The notes beneath the pieces are model-generated. The model made no database searches. It saw only the letters and a program-made list of their open reading frames with translations, and was not told the origin of the DNA. Position numbers and translations under genes: made by a program. A stretch of 64,000 nt of DNA from Pseudomonas sp. TH43 (GTDB lineage: Bacteria > Pseudomonadota > Gammaproteobacteria > Pseudomonadales > Pseudomonadaceae): NCBI RefSeq assembly GCF_016650635.1, contig NZ_JAEKFI010000004.1:1312001-1376000 (forward strand), in the 5' to 3' direction. Every line of letters begins with the position of its first letter. The stretch's first letter is position 1. This document shows, piece after piece, positions 53,244 through 62,215 of this stretch.

Positions 53244-54430
53244 GAGGCGCTGGTTGGGTTGTTGCTGACGCTCGACGCAGCGGCTGGCGTTGGCGCAGTC
53301 GAAGGTGTCGAGGCAGTAGCGGCTGGAGCAGGTGCCGCTGGAGCAGCCGAAGTTGCCGCTGCGGCAGGCTTGGCGGCTGGTGCAGTGGCCGGTTTGGCGG
53401 CAGCTGGTTTGGCAGCGGCTGGCTTTTTCACGGCAGGTTTTGCAGCAGGCTTGGCGGCTGTTTTTGCAGCAGCAGGCTTGGCGGCAGCAGTCGCTGGTTT
53501 AGCAGCGGCGGCCGGTTTGGCGGCTGGCTTGGCTGCCGGTTTGGCGGCGGCTTTTACGGCGGGTTTTGCCGCAGCTTTTGCAACGGGTTTCGCTGCAGCT
53601 GGTTTGGCAGCGGCAGTTTTAGCAGCAGGTTTTGCTGCTGGTTTTGCTGCAGCTTTGGCAGCGGGTTTAGCGGCCGGTTTGGCGGCAGCGGTTTTCGCTG
53701 GCGCAGCTTTGGCAGCAGCTGGTTTGGCAGCGACAGCGCGGGTAGCTGGTTTAGCAGCGGCAGTACGGGCAGCAGGTTTTGCCGCAGTGGTTTTAGCCGC
53801 TGGTTTTGCAGCGCTCGCTGCAGCGGGTTTTTTCGCTGCAGGTTTTGCCGCTGTTTTGGCAGCTGGTTTTGCAGCCGCTTTCACCGGCGCTTTTACAGCT
53901 GGCTTGGCCGCAGTTTTAGTAGCAGCTTTTGCAGCAGGTTTGGCCGCCGCAGTTTTTGCTTTTGCCGGAGCCTTGGCTGCTGCCGGTTTGGCTGCTGCTT
54001 TCTTCGCCGGTGCCGCCGCTGGTTTAGCCGAGCGAGTCGACAATACTTTGCCCACAGCTTCTTGAACGCGGCCAACACCCTGGGCCAGTTTCAGGCTTTC
54101 CTGGGCATCGCGCTTGAGTTGCAGAATGTAGCTGCGGGTATCGGACTGACGATCCTTCAGGGCATCGAGCAGGTCTTCGAGTTCTTTCACTGCGCCTTTG
54201 GCTTTGGTCTGCGCCTTGGCTTTACCGGCGGCAGCTGCGTCCTGCAATTTGGTGCGGGATTTGTGCAGTTTTTCTTGCGCCTTGCCGCGTTGCTTTTCCA
54301 GTTTGGCGAGCAATTTTTCAGCATCAGCCAAGGCTTGCGAGCAAGCGTTTTCCAAATGCTCGAGCAAGCTGCCCGAGAGTTGTTGGAGTAAGTGCAACGG
54401 AGTATTTACAGGCTTCTTGGTGGCCGACAT
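53240..54430 (-). CDS. algP: Histone-like alginate regulator AlgP with KPAA repeats
   Basis: A 396-residue protein with two parts. The N-terminal 120 residues (SATKKPVNTPLHLLQQLSGS) form a helical, coiled-coil region. From about residue 130 on, it is a long low-complexity tail of alanine, lysine and proline (KPAAKPAAKTAAAKPAA and close variants) like the C-terminus of eukaryotic histone H1. AlgP (AlgR3) in P. aeruginosa helps to activate algD for alginate synthesis and its repeats make the gene length unstable. The protein should bind DNA. It faces the TIGR02444 gene and lies upstream of FKBP and algQ on the map. Confidence 0.92.
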   Translation of the reverse strand: MSATKKPVNTPLHLLQQLSGSLLEHLENACSQALADAEKLLAKLEKQRGKAQEKLHKSRTKLQDAAAAGKAKAQTKAKGAVKELEDLLDALKDRQSDTRSYILQLKRDAQESLKLAQGVGRVQEAVGKVLSTRSAKPAAAPAKKAAAKPAAAKAPAKAKTAAAKPAAKAATKTAAKPAVKAPVKAAAKPAAKTAAKPAAKKPAAASAAKPAAKTTAAKPAARTAAAKPATRAVAAKPAAAKAAPAKTAAAKPAAKPAAKAAAKPAAKPAAKTAAAKPAAAKPVAKAAAKPAVKAAAKPAAKPAAKPAAAAKPATAAAKPAAAKTAAKPAAKPAVKKPAAAKPAAAKPATAPAAKPAAAATSAAPAAPAPAATASTPSTAPTPAAASSVSNNPTSAS

Positions 54431-54622
54431 GGTTTACCTCCTGGCTGACGTGAGTGCGGCTCATACTAGACCTCTGCTGCTACCGCCGCTAGGTCATCTT
54501 GACAGTATCAATTCCGTTGCGTTGCACCGAAGTGAAAATGTTCTTCAACAATACAAAAGCAGTTCACCGTTGCAGACGTTTGCGCTGGCATAATCCACCG
54601 CATCTCAGGTTGGAGAGTGCCC

Positions 54623-55288
54623 ATGTCGCGCTACCTTTTTTTATCCCTCTGCATGGTTTTTTCGGCGGCCCAGGCCGACGACAAAACCACCGCGAATGAC
54701 GCTCACGATCTTGCTTACAGCCTCGGCGCCAGCCTCGGCGAACGGCTGCGTCAGGAAGTCCCGCAGCTACAGATTCAGGCGTTGATCGAAGGCTTGCAGC
54801 AGGCCTATCAAGGCAAGCCGCTGGCGCTCAGCGAAGCACGCATCGAGCAGATTCTGGCCGATCACGAATCGCAGAATGCCGAGCATTCCTCACAACCCTC
54901 GAGCGATGCTGCGATGGAAAACGAACAACGTTTTCTCACCGCAGAAAAAGCCAAACCGGGCGTGAAGGAATTGGCCGACGGTATCTTGCTGACCGAGTTG
55001 ACGCCAGGCACTGGTACCAAGGCCGGCCCTGATGGAAAAGTGCAGGTGTTGTATATCGGGCGGTTGCCGGACGGCACCGTGTTCGATCAGAACACTCAGC
55101 CGCAGTGGTTCAACCTCGACAGCGTGATCGCTGGCTGGCGCACCGCGTTGCAGAACATGCCGGTAGGTGCGAAATGGCGACTGGTGATTCCATCGGATCA
55201 AGCGTACGGCGCGGATGGTGCCGGTGACTTGATCGCACCGTTCACACCGCTGGTGTTTGAAGTGGAATTGCGCGGCGCGACGAGTTGA
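54623..55288 (+). CDS. FKBP-type peptidyl-prolyl cis-trans isomerase
   Basis: A 221-residue exported isomerase. Signal peptide to about residue 18 (YLFLSLCMVFSAAQA), then an N-terminal helical FKBP dimerisation domain (about 25-95, LAYSLGASLGERLRQEVPQL), and a C-terminal FKBP domain with GKVQVLYIGRLPDGTVFDQN and MPVGAKWRLVIPSDQAYGAD. The ATG at 54623 with GGAG 8 bases upstream is preferred over the GTG at 54617. Periplasmic protein folding is the likely role. Confidence 0.92.
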   Translation: MSRYLFLSLCMVFSAAQADDKTTANDAHDLAYSLGASLGERLRQEVPQLQIQALIEGLQQAYQGKPLALSEARIEQILADHESQNAEHSSQPSSDAAMENEQRFLTAEKAKPGVKELADGILLTELTPGTGTKAGPDGKVQVLYIGRLPDGTVFDQNTQPQWFNLDSVIAGWRTALQNMPVGAKWRLVIPSDQAYGADGAGDLIAPFTPLVFEVELRGATS

Positions 55289-55295
55289 GCAGGCA

Positions 55296-55330
55296 ATAAA
55301 AAACGGTGCGCTTTGGGCGCACCGTTTTTT
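55296..55330. terminator. Bidirectional terminator between FKBP and algQ
   Basis: AAAAAACGGTGCGC pairs with GCGCACCGTTTTTT; T runs on both strands. It serves both convergent genes. Confidence 0.9.
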
Positions 55331-55345
55331 TGATCGGGATCTGGA

Positions 55346-55804
55346 TCAGGCCTGAACCGGATCCTCTTCCTTGTGTGCTGTATGCAGCACTTCGATCAGG
55401 CAATCTTCAAGCTCAAAGCGCTCATGGAGCAGACCGCCGAGTTCCTTGAACTTCTCGACAACGCACTTGCCTTCATCGCACAGATCGTTGAACGCGAGCA
55501 GTTTCTCGGTGATGACGTCGATGCGCGGGTAGAGCGTTTCGGCAAGCTCGAGACCCCGCTTGTCGTTGAACGCCCTGGCTTCGCCCGTCAGCTGTTCGTA
55601 GATTTCGAAGTGCCCGGCCGACACGTAATCGACCAGCACACCGCAGAATTCCTGCAAGGGCTTGCGGCTCTCGGACAACGTCTGAGGCTGGTCACCGAGT
55701 TTGTCGTAGGCGCCAATCAGCTCTTCACGCTCTTGCAACCAGCGGTCGATCAGCAGATGAACTCCACCCCAACGTTCCTGAGCATTCTGACAACTTTCGA
55801 GCAT
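55346..55804 (-). CDS. algQ: Rsd/AlgQ anti-sigma-70 regulator
   Basis: A 152-residue helical protein of the Rsd/AlgQ family, which binds sigma-70 and frees core RNA polymerase for other sigma factors; AlgQ also promotes alginate synthesis in P. aeruginosa. It begins LESCQNAQERWGGVHLLIDR and has LCDEGKCVVEKFKELGGLLH and RFELEDCLIEVLH, typical of the family. The ATG at 55804 is chosen by comparison with P. aeruginosa AlgQ; a start at 55831 would add 9 residues. Confidence 0.93.
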   Translation of the reverse strand: MLESCQNAQERWGGVHLLIDRWLQEREELIGAYDKLGDQPQTLSESRKPLQEFCGVLVDYVSAGHFEIYEQLTGEARAFNDKRGLELAETLYPRIDVITEKLLAFNDLCDEGKCVVEKFKELGGLLHERFELEDCLIEVLHTAHKEEDPVQA

Positions 55805-55988
55805 GGCGATCTCTCTTCCCTTGTGGGTCATGCTGCTCTACACCCGCGCCTCTCTTCTGGTTTATCGCTTGGAGGGCGGCCGGGCAGAGCGTCATCGAGC
55901 AACATAAATCCAATGACACGTGCGGGCCAGATTATGCCCGCACGCCTATGGCTTCAAGGTACGCAGGAGATAAAGTTCATACAAGTGT

Positions 55989-56540
55989 TTAATCCCTGAC
56001 CAGCCCTCGGTGCGACGCTTCGCCGCTGAGCGGTCGCTGCAGAGCGTTCCAGACCAGCCGCATGAGTTGAAAAAACGCCAGCGTCGACACCGCGACAAAG
56101 AACAGCAGACTCCATTCCGGGATGCTCAAGTCAAACAGCGTCCAGGATATTTCAGCGCAATCGGCACTGCCGTTAAACATTCGCACCGCTGCACACAGCC
56201 ACGGCAGGCTGCTGAAAAACGCTTCGGGATCGGGTGAGCAGTTCACCAACTGCACCACCGGATCGCTCTGTAACAGCACCTGACGCCAGGCCGCCGCGCC
56301 TCCGCCAACACTGGCCCCCAGCGCGGCGACCCAATAGCACGCCAGGCCTGTGCGCTGCGGGCCATGCACTGCCGCCAGCCCGCAACAGGCTGTCAGCAGC
56401 GTCATGAACAATCGCTGCGCCAGACACAGACTGCACGGCACCAGGCCAACCGCATATTCAAGGTAATAGGAAGCTCCCAGGGCAACGGCCCCCGCAGTGA
56501 AAGCCATGAAAAACAAGGAGCGTGAGCAGGCCAACGACAT
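55989..56540 (-). CDS. dsbB: Disulfide bond formation protein DsbB
   Basis: A 183-residue inner-membrane protein with four hydrophobic segments. The redox cysteines are C36-SL-C39 in GLVPCSLCLAQRLF and, in the second periplasmic loop, C101 and C128 (VNCSPDPEAF and GSADCAEISW), which fit DsbB. It passes electrons from DsbA to ubiquinone. P. aeruginosa has a second DsbB-type gene at this place (dsbH), so this may be that paralogue. It is followed by a 220-bp gap in which I see no gene. Confidence 0.9.
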   Translation of the reverse strand: MSLACSRSLFFMAFTAGAVALGASYYLEYAVGLVPCSLCLAQRLFMTLLTACCGLAAVHGPQRTGLACYWVAALGASVGGGAAAWRQVLLQSDPVVQLVNCSPDPEAFFSSLPWLCAAVRMFNGSADCAEISWTLFDLSIPEWSLLFFVAVSTLAFFQLMRLVWNALQRPLSGEASHRGLVRD

Positions 56541-56760
56541 GGCTTTTCCGTAACAGTAGAGACAGGCAGTTACGGTAGAGGAAAGCGCGTCAGCCTTTCA
56601 AGGCAAGGGGCTGGCGACACTTCAGCAAAGGTGTAGGGAAATCCCGACAGAGTGGAGAGGAAAAGGTGAAGCAAGGCGTAGGACTTTGCCTTTGAGGCCA
56701 ATTGGCGGGTAATTATTCAGTCGCAGAAGGTGTACGGGGGAAGCCAACTCCCCCGTGATT

Positions 56761-57999
56761 TCAGGCGCGAGCAGGCACTGGCAAGGGTGCCGCCAGAAGA
56801 CGTTCATCCAAAAGACCGAGGCCCTCCTGGAACAACTGGTTACTGCGTTCGGTGTCACCCAATTGCGCCAGTAAACGCGCCAGCTCTGCACAGGTTTCAG
56901 GATTGCGCTGCACACGCAGGCTGCTTTCCAGATAATCCCGCGCCTTGCCCCACAGGCTGGTTTGCAGACACAAGCGGCCCAGGGTCAACAGCAGGCTCGG
57001 ATCGGCCGGATGCTCTTTGAGCCAGCCTTCCGCGGTTTGCAGCTGACGCGCCGGATCGCTGCCGCGCACCAGACCGTACAGACGCGCCAGATGGCTGTCG
57101 TAGTTGCGCTTTATAGCGGTGCGCAACACTTCTTCGGCTTCAACCTGAGCGCCGAGCTGACGCAGTTGTTCGGCGTACGCCAGCACCAGCGGCGGCTCCT
57201 GGCGTTGCGCCGATGTCAGCTGTTGCCAGGCTCGATTCAGCGATTGCAGGCCTACCGTGCCGTCCTCTTCGCGCTGCGCCGCCAGCGACAGGTTCTCGCC
57301 CCAGGCGCGCCGTTCCAGTTCAGCCAGTTCGGCCTTGGGCAGGACTTTATCCTTGCGCAGCTCCGGCAGCAGACGAATCACCGACGACCATTCACCCCGC
57401 TGCTGATACAGACGCTGCAACTGACGCAACGTCTGCGCATTGTGCGGATGGCGTTCATGCATCGCTTGCAGCGTGACCAGTGCCCCGTCGGTGTCGCCAC
57501 GATCGGTCTGCAACTGCGCATGGCTCAAGGCAATCGCCAGCTCGGCCTGCGGCTGCCGCTCCAGGGCACGTTCAAGCAGCTGATCGCATTCCTCGTAGTG
57601 ACCTTGTTCATTAGCAGCACGAGCAGCGCCGAGGTAATACAGCAGTGGTTGGCGCTCGGCTTCAGCGGCGCGATGAAGATGACGTTGCGCGCTGGCCCAA
57701 CGACCTTCGGCTAAGTCCAGTTGACCGTGTTCGATCGCCACTTGCACGCGACGGCTGCGGTTGCGTCGCGACCATGGATTGACCACGCCGCTGGAGGTCA
57801 TCACCAATTCAACCAGCGCCTTGATGCCCCAGATCAGCAGCCACAGCACGGCGATGACTGCCAAGGTCGCCCACAGACTCGACTCATAGCGAAAGCTCTT
57901 GTAGGCAACCAGCACGTAACCGGAATGCTGAGCAATGGCCAGCCCCAGCGCCGCCGTCACAGCGATCACCAGGAACACAATCACATACAGGCGTTTCAT
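56761..57999 (-). CDS. hemY: HemY, TPR membrane protein of the heme operon
   Basis: A 412-residue protein with two N-terminal membrane helices (KRLYVIVFLVIAVTAALGLA and LWATLAVIAVLWLLIWGIKA) and a long TPR domain in the cytoplasm (RHLHRAAEAERQPLLYYLGA, LLTLGRLCLQTSLWGKARDY). HemY-N family members lie in hemCDXY operons and are thought to help assemble or deliver heme intermediates; the enzymatic role is not known. Its start overlaps hemX by 4 bases (ATGA). Confidence 0.92.
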   Translation of the reverse strand: MKRLYVIVFLVIAVTAALGLAIAQHSGYVLVAYKSFRYESSLWATLAVIAVLWLLIWGIKALVELVMTSSGVVNPWSRRNRSRRVQVAIEHGQLDLAEGRWASAQRHLHRAAEAERQPLLYYLGAARAANEQGHYEECDQLLERALERQPQAELAIALSHAQLQTDRGDTDGALVTLQAMHERHPHNAQTLRQLQRLYQQRGEWSSVIRLLPELRKDKVLPKAELAELERRAWGENLSLAAQREEDGTVGLQSLNRAWQQLTSAQRQEPPLVLAYAEQLRQLGAQVEAEEVLRTAIKRNYDSHLARLYGLVRGSDPARQLQTAEGWLKEHPADPSLLLTLGRLCLQTSLWGKARDYLESSLRVQRNPETCAELARLLAQLGDTERSNQLFQEGLGLLDERLLAAPLPVPARA

Positions 58000-59138
58000 G
58001 GGGTGGCCTCCTGCGCGGTGTTGGCGGCAGGTTTGGCGAAGGGCTTCACCGATTCTTCGGCGTTGACGTTGCGCCGTTCCAGATACGCCTGCACTGCACT
58101 GAGAGTGCCGGCCAGATCCGGAGTATTGACCGTGACAGGCTCTTTGCTCAGCTCCGCCACCTGTTCCAGCATCACTTTGCTCTGCGCATTGTCCGGATTG
58201 AAGTTGCCCTTGAGGACGTCACGCGCCTCGGCCAAAGCCTGGGTATACACCGGCGCCTGCCCATTGAGAGCGGCCCATTGCGCCTGCTCCAACGCGAGGC
58301 TCAGGGCCAGGCGCACCTGACTCAGACTTTGTCCGGCCAGCAGTGGTCGCACGTTCTTGTCAGCGTTGAAATCGATACGGATGTACCGCGAGATTTGATC
58401 CCACCACTGCGCCCAGCGACTGGCGCCGTCACCGTCGGCAGTCAGGCCGAGCAGCGATTCGCCGCGATCCTTGTATTCCGGGGCCAACTCGGTGAGATCG
58501 ATGACCTGATCCCGCAAAGCACCGAGGCGCAGGAACAAGCCAGTGCGATCCGGCTGCGCAGTGCTGCGCAACGCCACCAGCGTTTTCGCCACTTGCTCGC
58601 GGGCGGCGAAGGACCCTGGATCGTTCTGCTCGCGAAGGATTTCGTCAGCGCCCTGCACCAGCGCTTGAGCGCTGCTGATGTCCTGCAACGCCGAGAGGCG
58701 CAGGCTGGCCAGGCGCAACAAGTGCTCGGCTTCGGCCAGTCGCCAGTCCTTGCGGCTGGCGCCAAGCACTGTTTCCAGACGTTGATTGAGGCGTTGCTGA
58801 TCGCCCTGAAGTTGCGTGACCAGACGCTGGCGTTCGGCAAGTTCGTCGGCCCCCGGCAACTGCGCGAGGCGCTCGGTCAGACGCTGATCGTTGAGCTTCA
58901 AGCTCTGCGCCTGATCGTTCAACGCCTGCACCTGACCCAACTGCTGTTGAGTGTTGCTTTGCAGGTGGCGCACCTGCCAGACACCCCAGCCACCGATCGC
59001 AACCCCGGCAGCACCGAGCAACAAGGCGACGATGGCCAGTCCATTGCCTCGGCGCGGCTCTTTGGCCGGTGGTGGAGTTTCAACCTGCTTTTCCAACACA
59101 GGTTGCACGTCATCTTTAGGCAAGGCTGTTTCGCTCAC
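57996..59138 (-). CDS. hemX: HemX (uroporphyrinogen-III C-methyltransferase-like)
   Basis: A 380-residue protein with a Pro-rich cytoplasmic start, one membrane helix (GLAIVALLLGAAGVAIGGWG) and a long coiled-coil periplasmic or cytoplasmic part (RQLQSNTQQQLGQVQALNDQ style). It belongs to the HemX family, once annotated as methyltransferase but without methyltransferase motifs. It is coupled to hemY and 16 bases after hemD in the hemC-hemD-hemX-hemY operon. Confidence 0.92.
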   Translation of the reverse strand: MSETALPKDDVQPVLEKQVETPPPAKEPRRGNGLAIVALLLGAAGVAIGGWGVWQVRHLQSNTQQQLGQVQALNDQAQSLKLNDQRLTERLAQLPGADELAERQRLVTQLQGDQQRLNQRLETVLGASRKDWRLAEAEHLLRLASLRLSALQDISSAQALVQGADEILREQNDPGSFAAREQVAKTLVALRSTAQPDRTGLFLRLGALRDQVIDLTELAPEYKDRGESLLGLTADGDGASRWAQWWDQISRYIRIDFNADKNVRPLLAGQSLSQVRLALSLALEQAQWAALNGQAPVYTQALAEARDVLKGNFNPDNAQSKVMLEQVAELSKEPVTVNTPDLAGTLSAVQAYLERRNVNAEESVKPFAKPAANTAQEATP

Positions 59139-59154
59139 GTATCCATCCTTTGCA

Positions 59155-59922
59155 TTAGAGAACGGCCACGGGATGCTCCCGTAACGCCGTCAGCAAAGCC
59201 GCGGCACTCGCGCCGCGGCAATCCACAACTGTTTGAGCCCCGGCGGCACGTGCCAGCTCGGCGACCCTCGGGCTTGGTACAAACAACGGCAACTGCGCCA
59301 GCGCAGGCCAGGCATCACCGGCCAACTGACGCAGGTGCTCAAAACCCTGTCCACTGCTGACCACCAGCCCGTTCAAGCGTTCCGCTTCGATGCGCTGCTG
59401 CAGTTCGTCCGACGCATAGGCTGGCAGCTCACGTCGATACAATTCCAGATACTCGACACTAGCACCAAGCGCACGCAGACGCTCGGCGAGCAGCTCGCGA
59501 CCACCTTCGCCGCGCAGGATCAACACCCGCGAACCGGGCTGGGCCACCGCTGCACGCAGACGCGGCAATTGCAACAAGGCTTCGCTGTCATCGCCTTCCG
59601 CCGGGCAGTGCACGTCCAGGCCGCGCTCCAGCAGAATCTGCGCCGTCGCCGCACCAACGGTGAACCACGGCATCGCCAGTGAGGACGGCGCAGAGGCATC
59701 GAGCAGATCCAGCGCGAGGCGCGCCGCCGGTTTGCTCACCACGATCAACGCGTTACAACCGCCCAGCTGCGCAATCGTCTGGCGCATTTTGTCAGAGACC
59801 GGCAGCGGCGCGATTTCCAGAAGCGGCAGGCAACTGCTGAAAACCCCCTGCCCGGCCAACGTCTCGGCCAGCGCCGCACAGTCATCCGCAGGGCGCGTCA
59901 GCAGCAGGCGCCAACCGGTCAC
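59155..59922 (-). CDS. hemD: Uroporphyrinogen-III synthase
   Basis: A 255-residue enzyme that closes hydroxymethylbilane with inversion of ring D. HemD proteins are poorly conserved; here the start WRLLLTRPADDCAALAETLA and VLILRGEGGRELLAERLRAL, with the flanking YLELYRRELPAY, fit the two-domain fold. It overlaps hemC by 4 bases, the main support for the assignment. The length fits. Confidence 0.93.
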   Translation of the reverse strand: MTGWRLLLTRPADDCAALAETLAGQGVFSSCLPLLEIAPLPVSDKMRQTIAQLGGCNALIVVSKPAARLALDLLDASAPSSLAMPWFTVGAATAQILLERGLDVHCPAEGDDSEALLQLPRLRAAVAQPGSRVLILRGEGGRELLAERLRALGASVEYLELYRRELPAYASDELQQRIEAERLNGLVVSSGQGFEHLRQLAGDAWPALAQLPLFVPSPRVAELARAAGAQTVVDCRGASAAALLTALREHPVAVL

Positions 59923-60860
59923 TCGTGACCTGCCTCACCGTAGACAGCCTTGAGAATGTCGTCCGCGCCCTGGCTGAGCAGGTCTTCTGCGACTTTCACA
60001 CCCAACGCTTCGGCATCGGCTCGCGGTGCACGGGCTTGCGCACTGAGCAGCTTGCCGCCGCTCGGCTCGCCGACCAGACCACGCAACCACAACTGCTCGC
60101 CTTCAAGCACGGCGTAGCAGGCGATCGGCACTTGGCAGCCGCCATTCAAATGTTTGTTGAGGGCACGTTCGGCGGTGACGCGAGATGAGGTATCGGCGTG
60201 ATGCAGCGGCGCCAGCAAGGCATGGATTTCAGTGTCGACGCTGCGGCATTCGATGCCGACTGCACCCTGGCCACCGGCTGGCAGACTGTCATCGACACTG
60301 ATGGCCGAGGTGATGCGATCTTCGAAACCGAGACGGATCAGACCGGCCGCCGCGAGGATGATCGCGTCGTACTCGCCGGCATCGAGCTTGGCCAGGCGAG
60401 TATTGACGTTACCGCGCAGGAAGCGGATTTGCAGATCAGGGCGACGGGTCAGCAATTGCGCCTGACGCCGCAGGCTCGAAGTGCCAACGATGCTGCCGGC
60501 AGGCAGCGACTCAAGGCTGGCGTAGGTATTGGAGACGAACGCATCGCGCGGGTCTTCGCGCTCGCAGATGCAGAACAGACCGAGGCCTTCAGGGAAGTCC
60601 ATCGGTACGTCTTTCATCGAGTGGACGGCGATGTCGGCTGCGTTTTCCAGCAGCGCGGTTTCCAGTTCTTTGACGAACAGGCCTTTGCCACCGATCTTCG
60701 ACAGTGGCGAATCGAGCAGCTTGTCGCCGCGACTGACCATGGGCACCAGCGTCACCAGCAGGCCGGGATGGGCCTCTTCCAGACGGGCTTTGACGTATTC
60801 GGCCTGCCAGAGGGCCAGCGCACTTTTACGGGTGGCGATGCGGATTTCGCGAGAGGACAT
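59919..60860 (-). CDS. hemC: Hydroxymethylbilane synthase (porphobilinogen deaminase)
   Basis: A 313-residue enzyme that joins four porphobilinogens. C242 in HLNGGCQVPIACYAVL carries the dipyrromethane cofactor, at the same number as in E. coli; IVGTSSLRRQAQL and FLRGNVNTRLAKLD are the other binding motifs. It starts the hemC-hemD-hemX-hemY operon. algR lies upstream on the same strand, 138 bases away. Confidence 0.96.
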   Translation of the reverse strand: MSSREIRIATRKSALALWQAEYVKARLEEAHPGLLVTLVPMVSRGDKLLDSPLSKIGGKGLFVKELETALLENAADIAVHSMKDVPMDFPEGLGLFCICEREDPRDAFVSNTYASLESLPAGSIVGTSSLRRQAQLLTRRPDLQIRFLRGNVNTRLAKLDAGEYDAIILAAAGLIRLGFEDRITSAISVDDSLPAGGQGAVGIECRSVDTEIHALLAPLHHADTSSRVTAERALNKHLNGGCQVPIACYAVLEGEQLWLRGLVGEPSGGKLLSAQARAPRADAEALGVKVAEDLLSQGADDILKAVYGEAGHE

Positions 60861-60998
60861 GGATCAATCCGTACTGAATAGATACGGCGGATAATAACAG
60901 CTCAGCCAAATCCACTTTGACTTGAATCAGAAACGAAGTGGCCTCCCTGGCCTGCAATGCCCGGTAAAAAGTCGTTGGTGCCACCCGGAGTATCCGGG

Positions 60999-61745
60999 TT
61001 ACAAGCCCTGCATCATCTTGCGTACACCGGCCACATGCCGACGGCTGACGATCAGCGCGTCACCGTTGAGGCCTTTGAGGAACAGCTGGAAATGGCCCAG
61101 CGGGGTACGTTGCAAACGTTCGATACGATCGCGCGCGACCAGCGCGTTGCGGTGGATGCGCACGAAGCGCTCACCGAATTCGTCTTCGAGGGCCTTGAGC
61201 GGCTCGTCCAGCAGCACTTCGCCGGCTTCATGGCGCAGGGTCACATACTTGTGGTCGGCAATGAAATAGACCACCTGATCCAGAGGAATCAGTTCGATGC
61301 CTTTGCGGGTGCGTGCGCTGATGTGGCTGCGAGGGCCGGTGCCGCTTTCGGCAGCAGGACGGGTCAGGGCCGAAAGTTGCGCCCGGTTGGGACGTTCAGC
61401 CCGTTTCAGGGCTTCATGCAGATGTTCGGTTCGCACGGGTTTCACCACATAGCCCACGGCGCTGGCCTGCAGGGCTTCCACGGCAAATTCATCGGGACTG
61501 GTGCAAAACACCACCGCCGGCGGTGTTTCGCGTTCGCACAGACGGGCAGCAACCTGCAGGCCGTCCAGGCCCGGCATGCGGATATCGAGCAGCACGATAT
61601 CCGGCTTGTGGCTGTCGATCAGTGCCAACGCCTCTTCGCCATTCGTGGCGCTCGGCTCCAGGACTGTATAACCCTCGAGCTCGCTCACCATTCGGCTGAG
61701 GCGCTCGCGAGCCAGTGGTTCGTCATCAACGATCAGGACATTCAT
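60999..61745 (-). CDS. algR: LytTR-family response regulator AlgR
   Basis: A 248-residue regulator, same length as P. aeruginosa AlgR. The receiver domain begins NVLIVDDEPLARERLSRMVS with the phospho-acceptor D54 in IVLLDIRMPGLDG and the conserved K in VVKPVRTEHLHEAL; the LytTR DNA-binding domain is at about 145-245 (HKYVTLRHEAGEVLLDEPLK, RIHRNALVARDRIERL). AlgR controls alginate, type IV pili, biofilm and quorum sensing in P. aeruginosa. The partner kinase AlgZ (FimS), normally encoded just upstream, is present here only as a remnant (see the next entry). Confidence 0.95.
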   Translation of the reverse strand: MNVLIVDDEPLARERLSRMVSELEGYTVLEPSATNGEEALALIDSHKPDIVLLDIRMPGLDGLQVAARLCERETPPAVVFCTSPDEFAVEALQASAVGYVVKPVRTEHLHEALKRAERPNRAQLSALTRPAAESGTGPRSHISARTRKGIELIPLDQVVYFIADHKYVTLRHEAGEVLLDEPLKALEDEFGERFVRIHRNALVARDRIERLQRTPLGHFQLFLKGLNGDALIVSRRHVAGVRKMMQGL

Positions 61746-62134
61746 ATTGCGCTGGATTCCTGCGTGAGTCTCGCACAAGGATAGCGTAGACAGGTGAAGT
61801 GACGTCCGTCACCGCGATCCACGCTAAGACTAGCCCGAGCGCCAAAAAGTGCCGTACGTCGGCCAGCAATATTTGCCAGTGTCCGGGTCGTACCGCTCAA
61901 AGCCCGCTGTTTCCTGCGTTTTTCACGAGGTTTGTCAAAAGACAATACACCCACCCCTCTTCTTATAGTCGGCGGCCAGACCTTTGCGCGATCCGCAGTC
62001 GCGCCGACCCTTATGTCCAACTGTAGACGCTCGCCGGGCCGATATTGCTCAATCGAAAAATATCCTTGCGCAAATCCCCCGGGGCCAGCGCCGACTATGG
62101 ATGACGAGATGAGAAAAAAACGTATCGACCAGTG
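61742..62134 (-). pseudogene. algZ: Remnant of sensor kinase algZ (fimS)
   Basis: The minus-strand frame is open from 62134 to the TGA at 61742, which overlaps the algR ATG (ATGA), the hallmark of a coupled upstream gene. Near 62062 it reads YFSIEQYRPGERLQLDIRVG, which matches the segment of LytS-type kinases after the phospho-accepting histidine region; then VWPPTI, where the N-box (PPLLLQPLVENAI-like) should go on. Instead the frame jumps over the N and G1 boxes of the ATPase domain and ends with ALFGARASLSVDRGDGRHFT, a typical kinase C-terminus. There is no ATG, no membrane segment and room for only about 130 of roughly 350 residues. So it seems to be a deleted algZ. Confidence 0.65.
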
Positions 62135-62215
62135 TCAGCGACAGTCTGGGCAACCCTGTTATTATCCGCGCCAGCGTTTCACGCCTTTTTTCTTCAAGCC
62201 GATACGAGCGAATTC

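Noticed and set aside
53159..54391. Long open frames on the plus strand opposite algP (268 and 410 residues, Ala/Gly or Gly/Ser/Cys-rich)
   Set aside because: They are mirror images of the Lys/Pro/Ala repeat on the other strand and have no family resemblance.
60983..61000. ACCCGG-AGTAT-CCGGGT hairpin as terminator of algR
   Set aside because: The stem is short and no T run follows directly on the minus strand; left unassigned.
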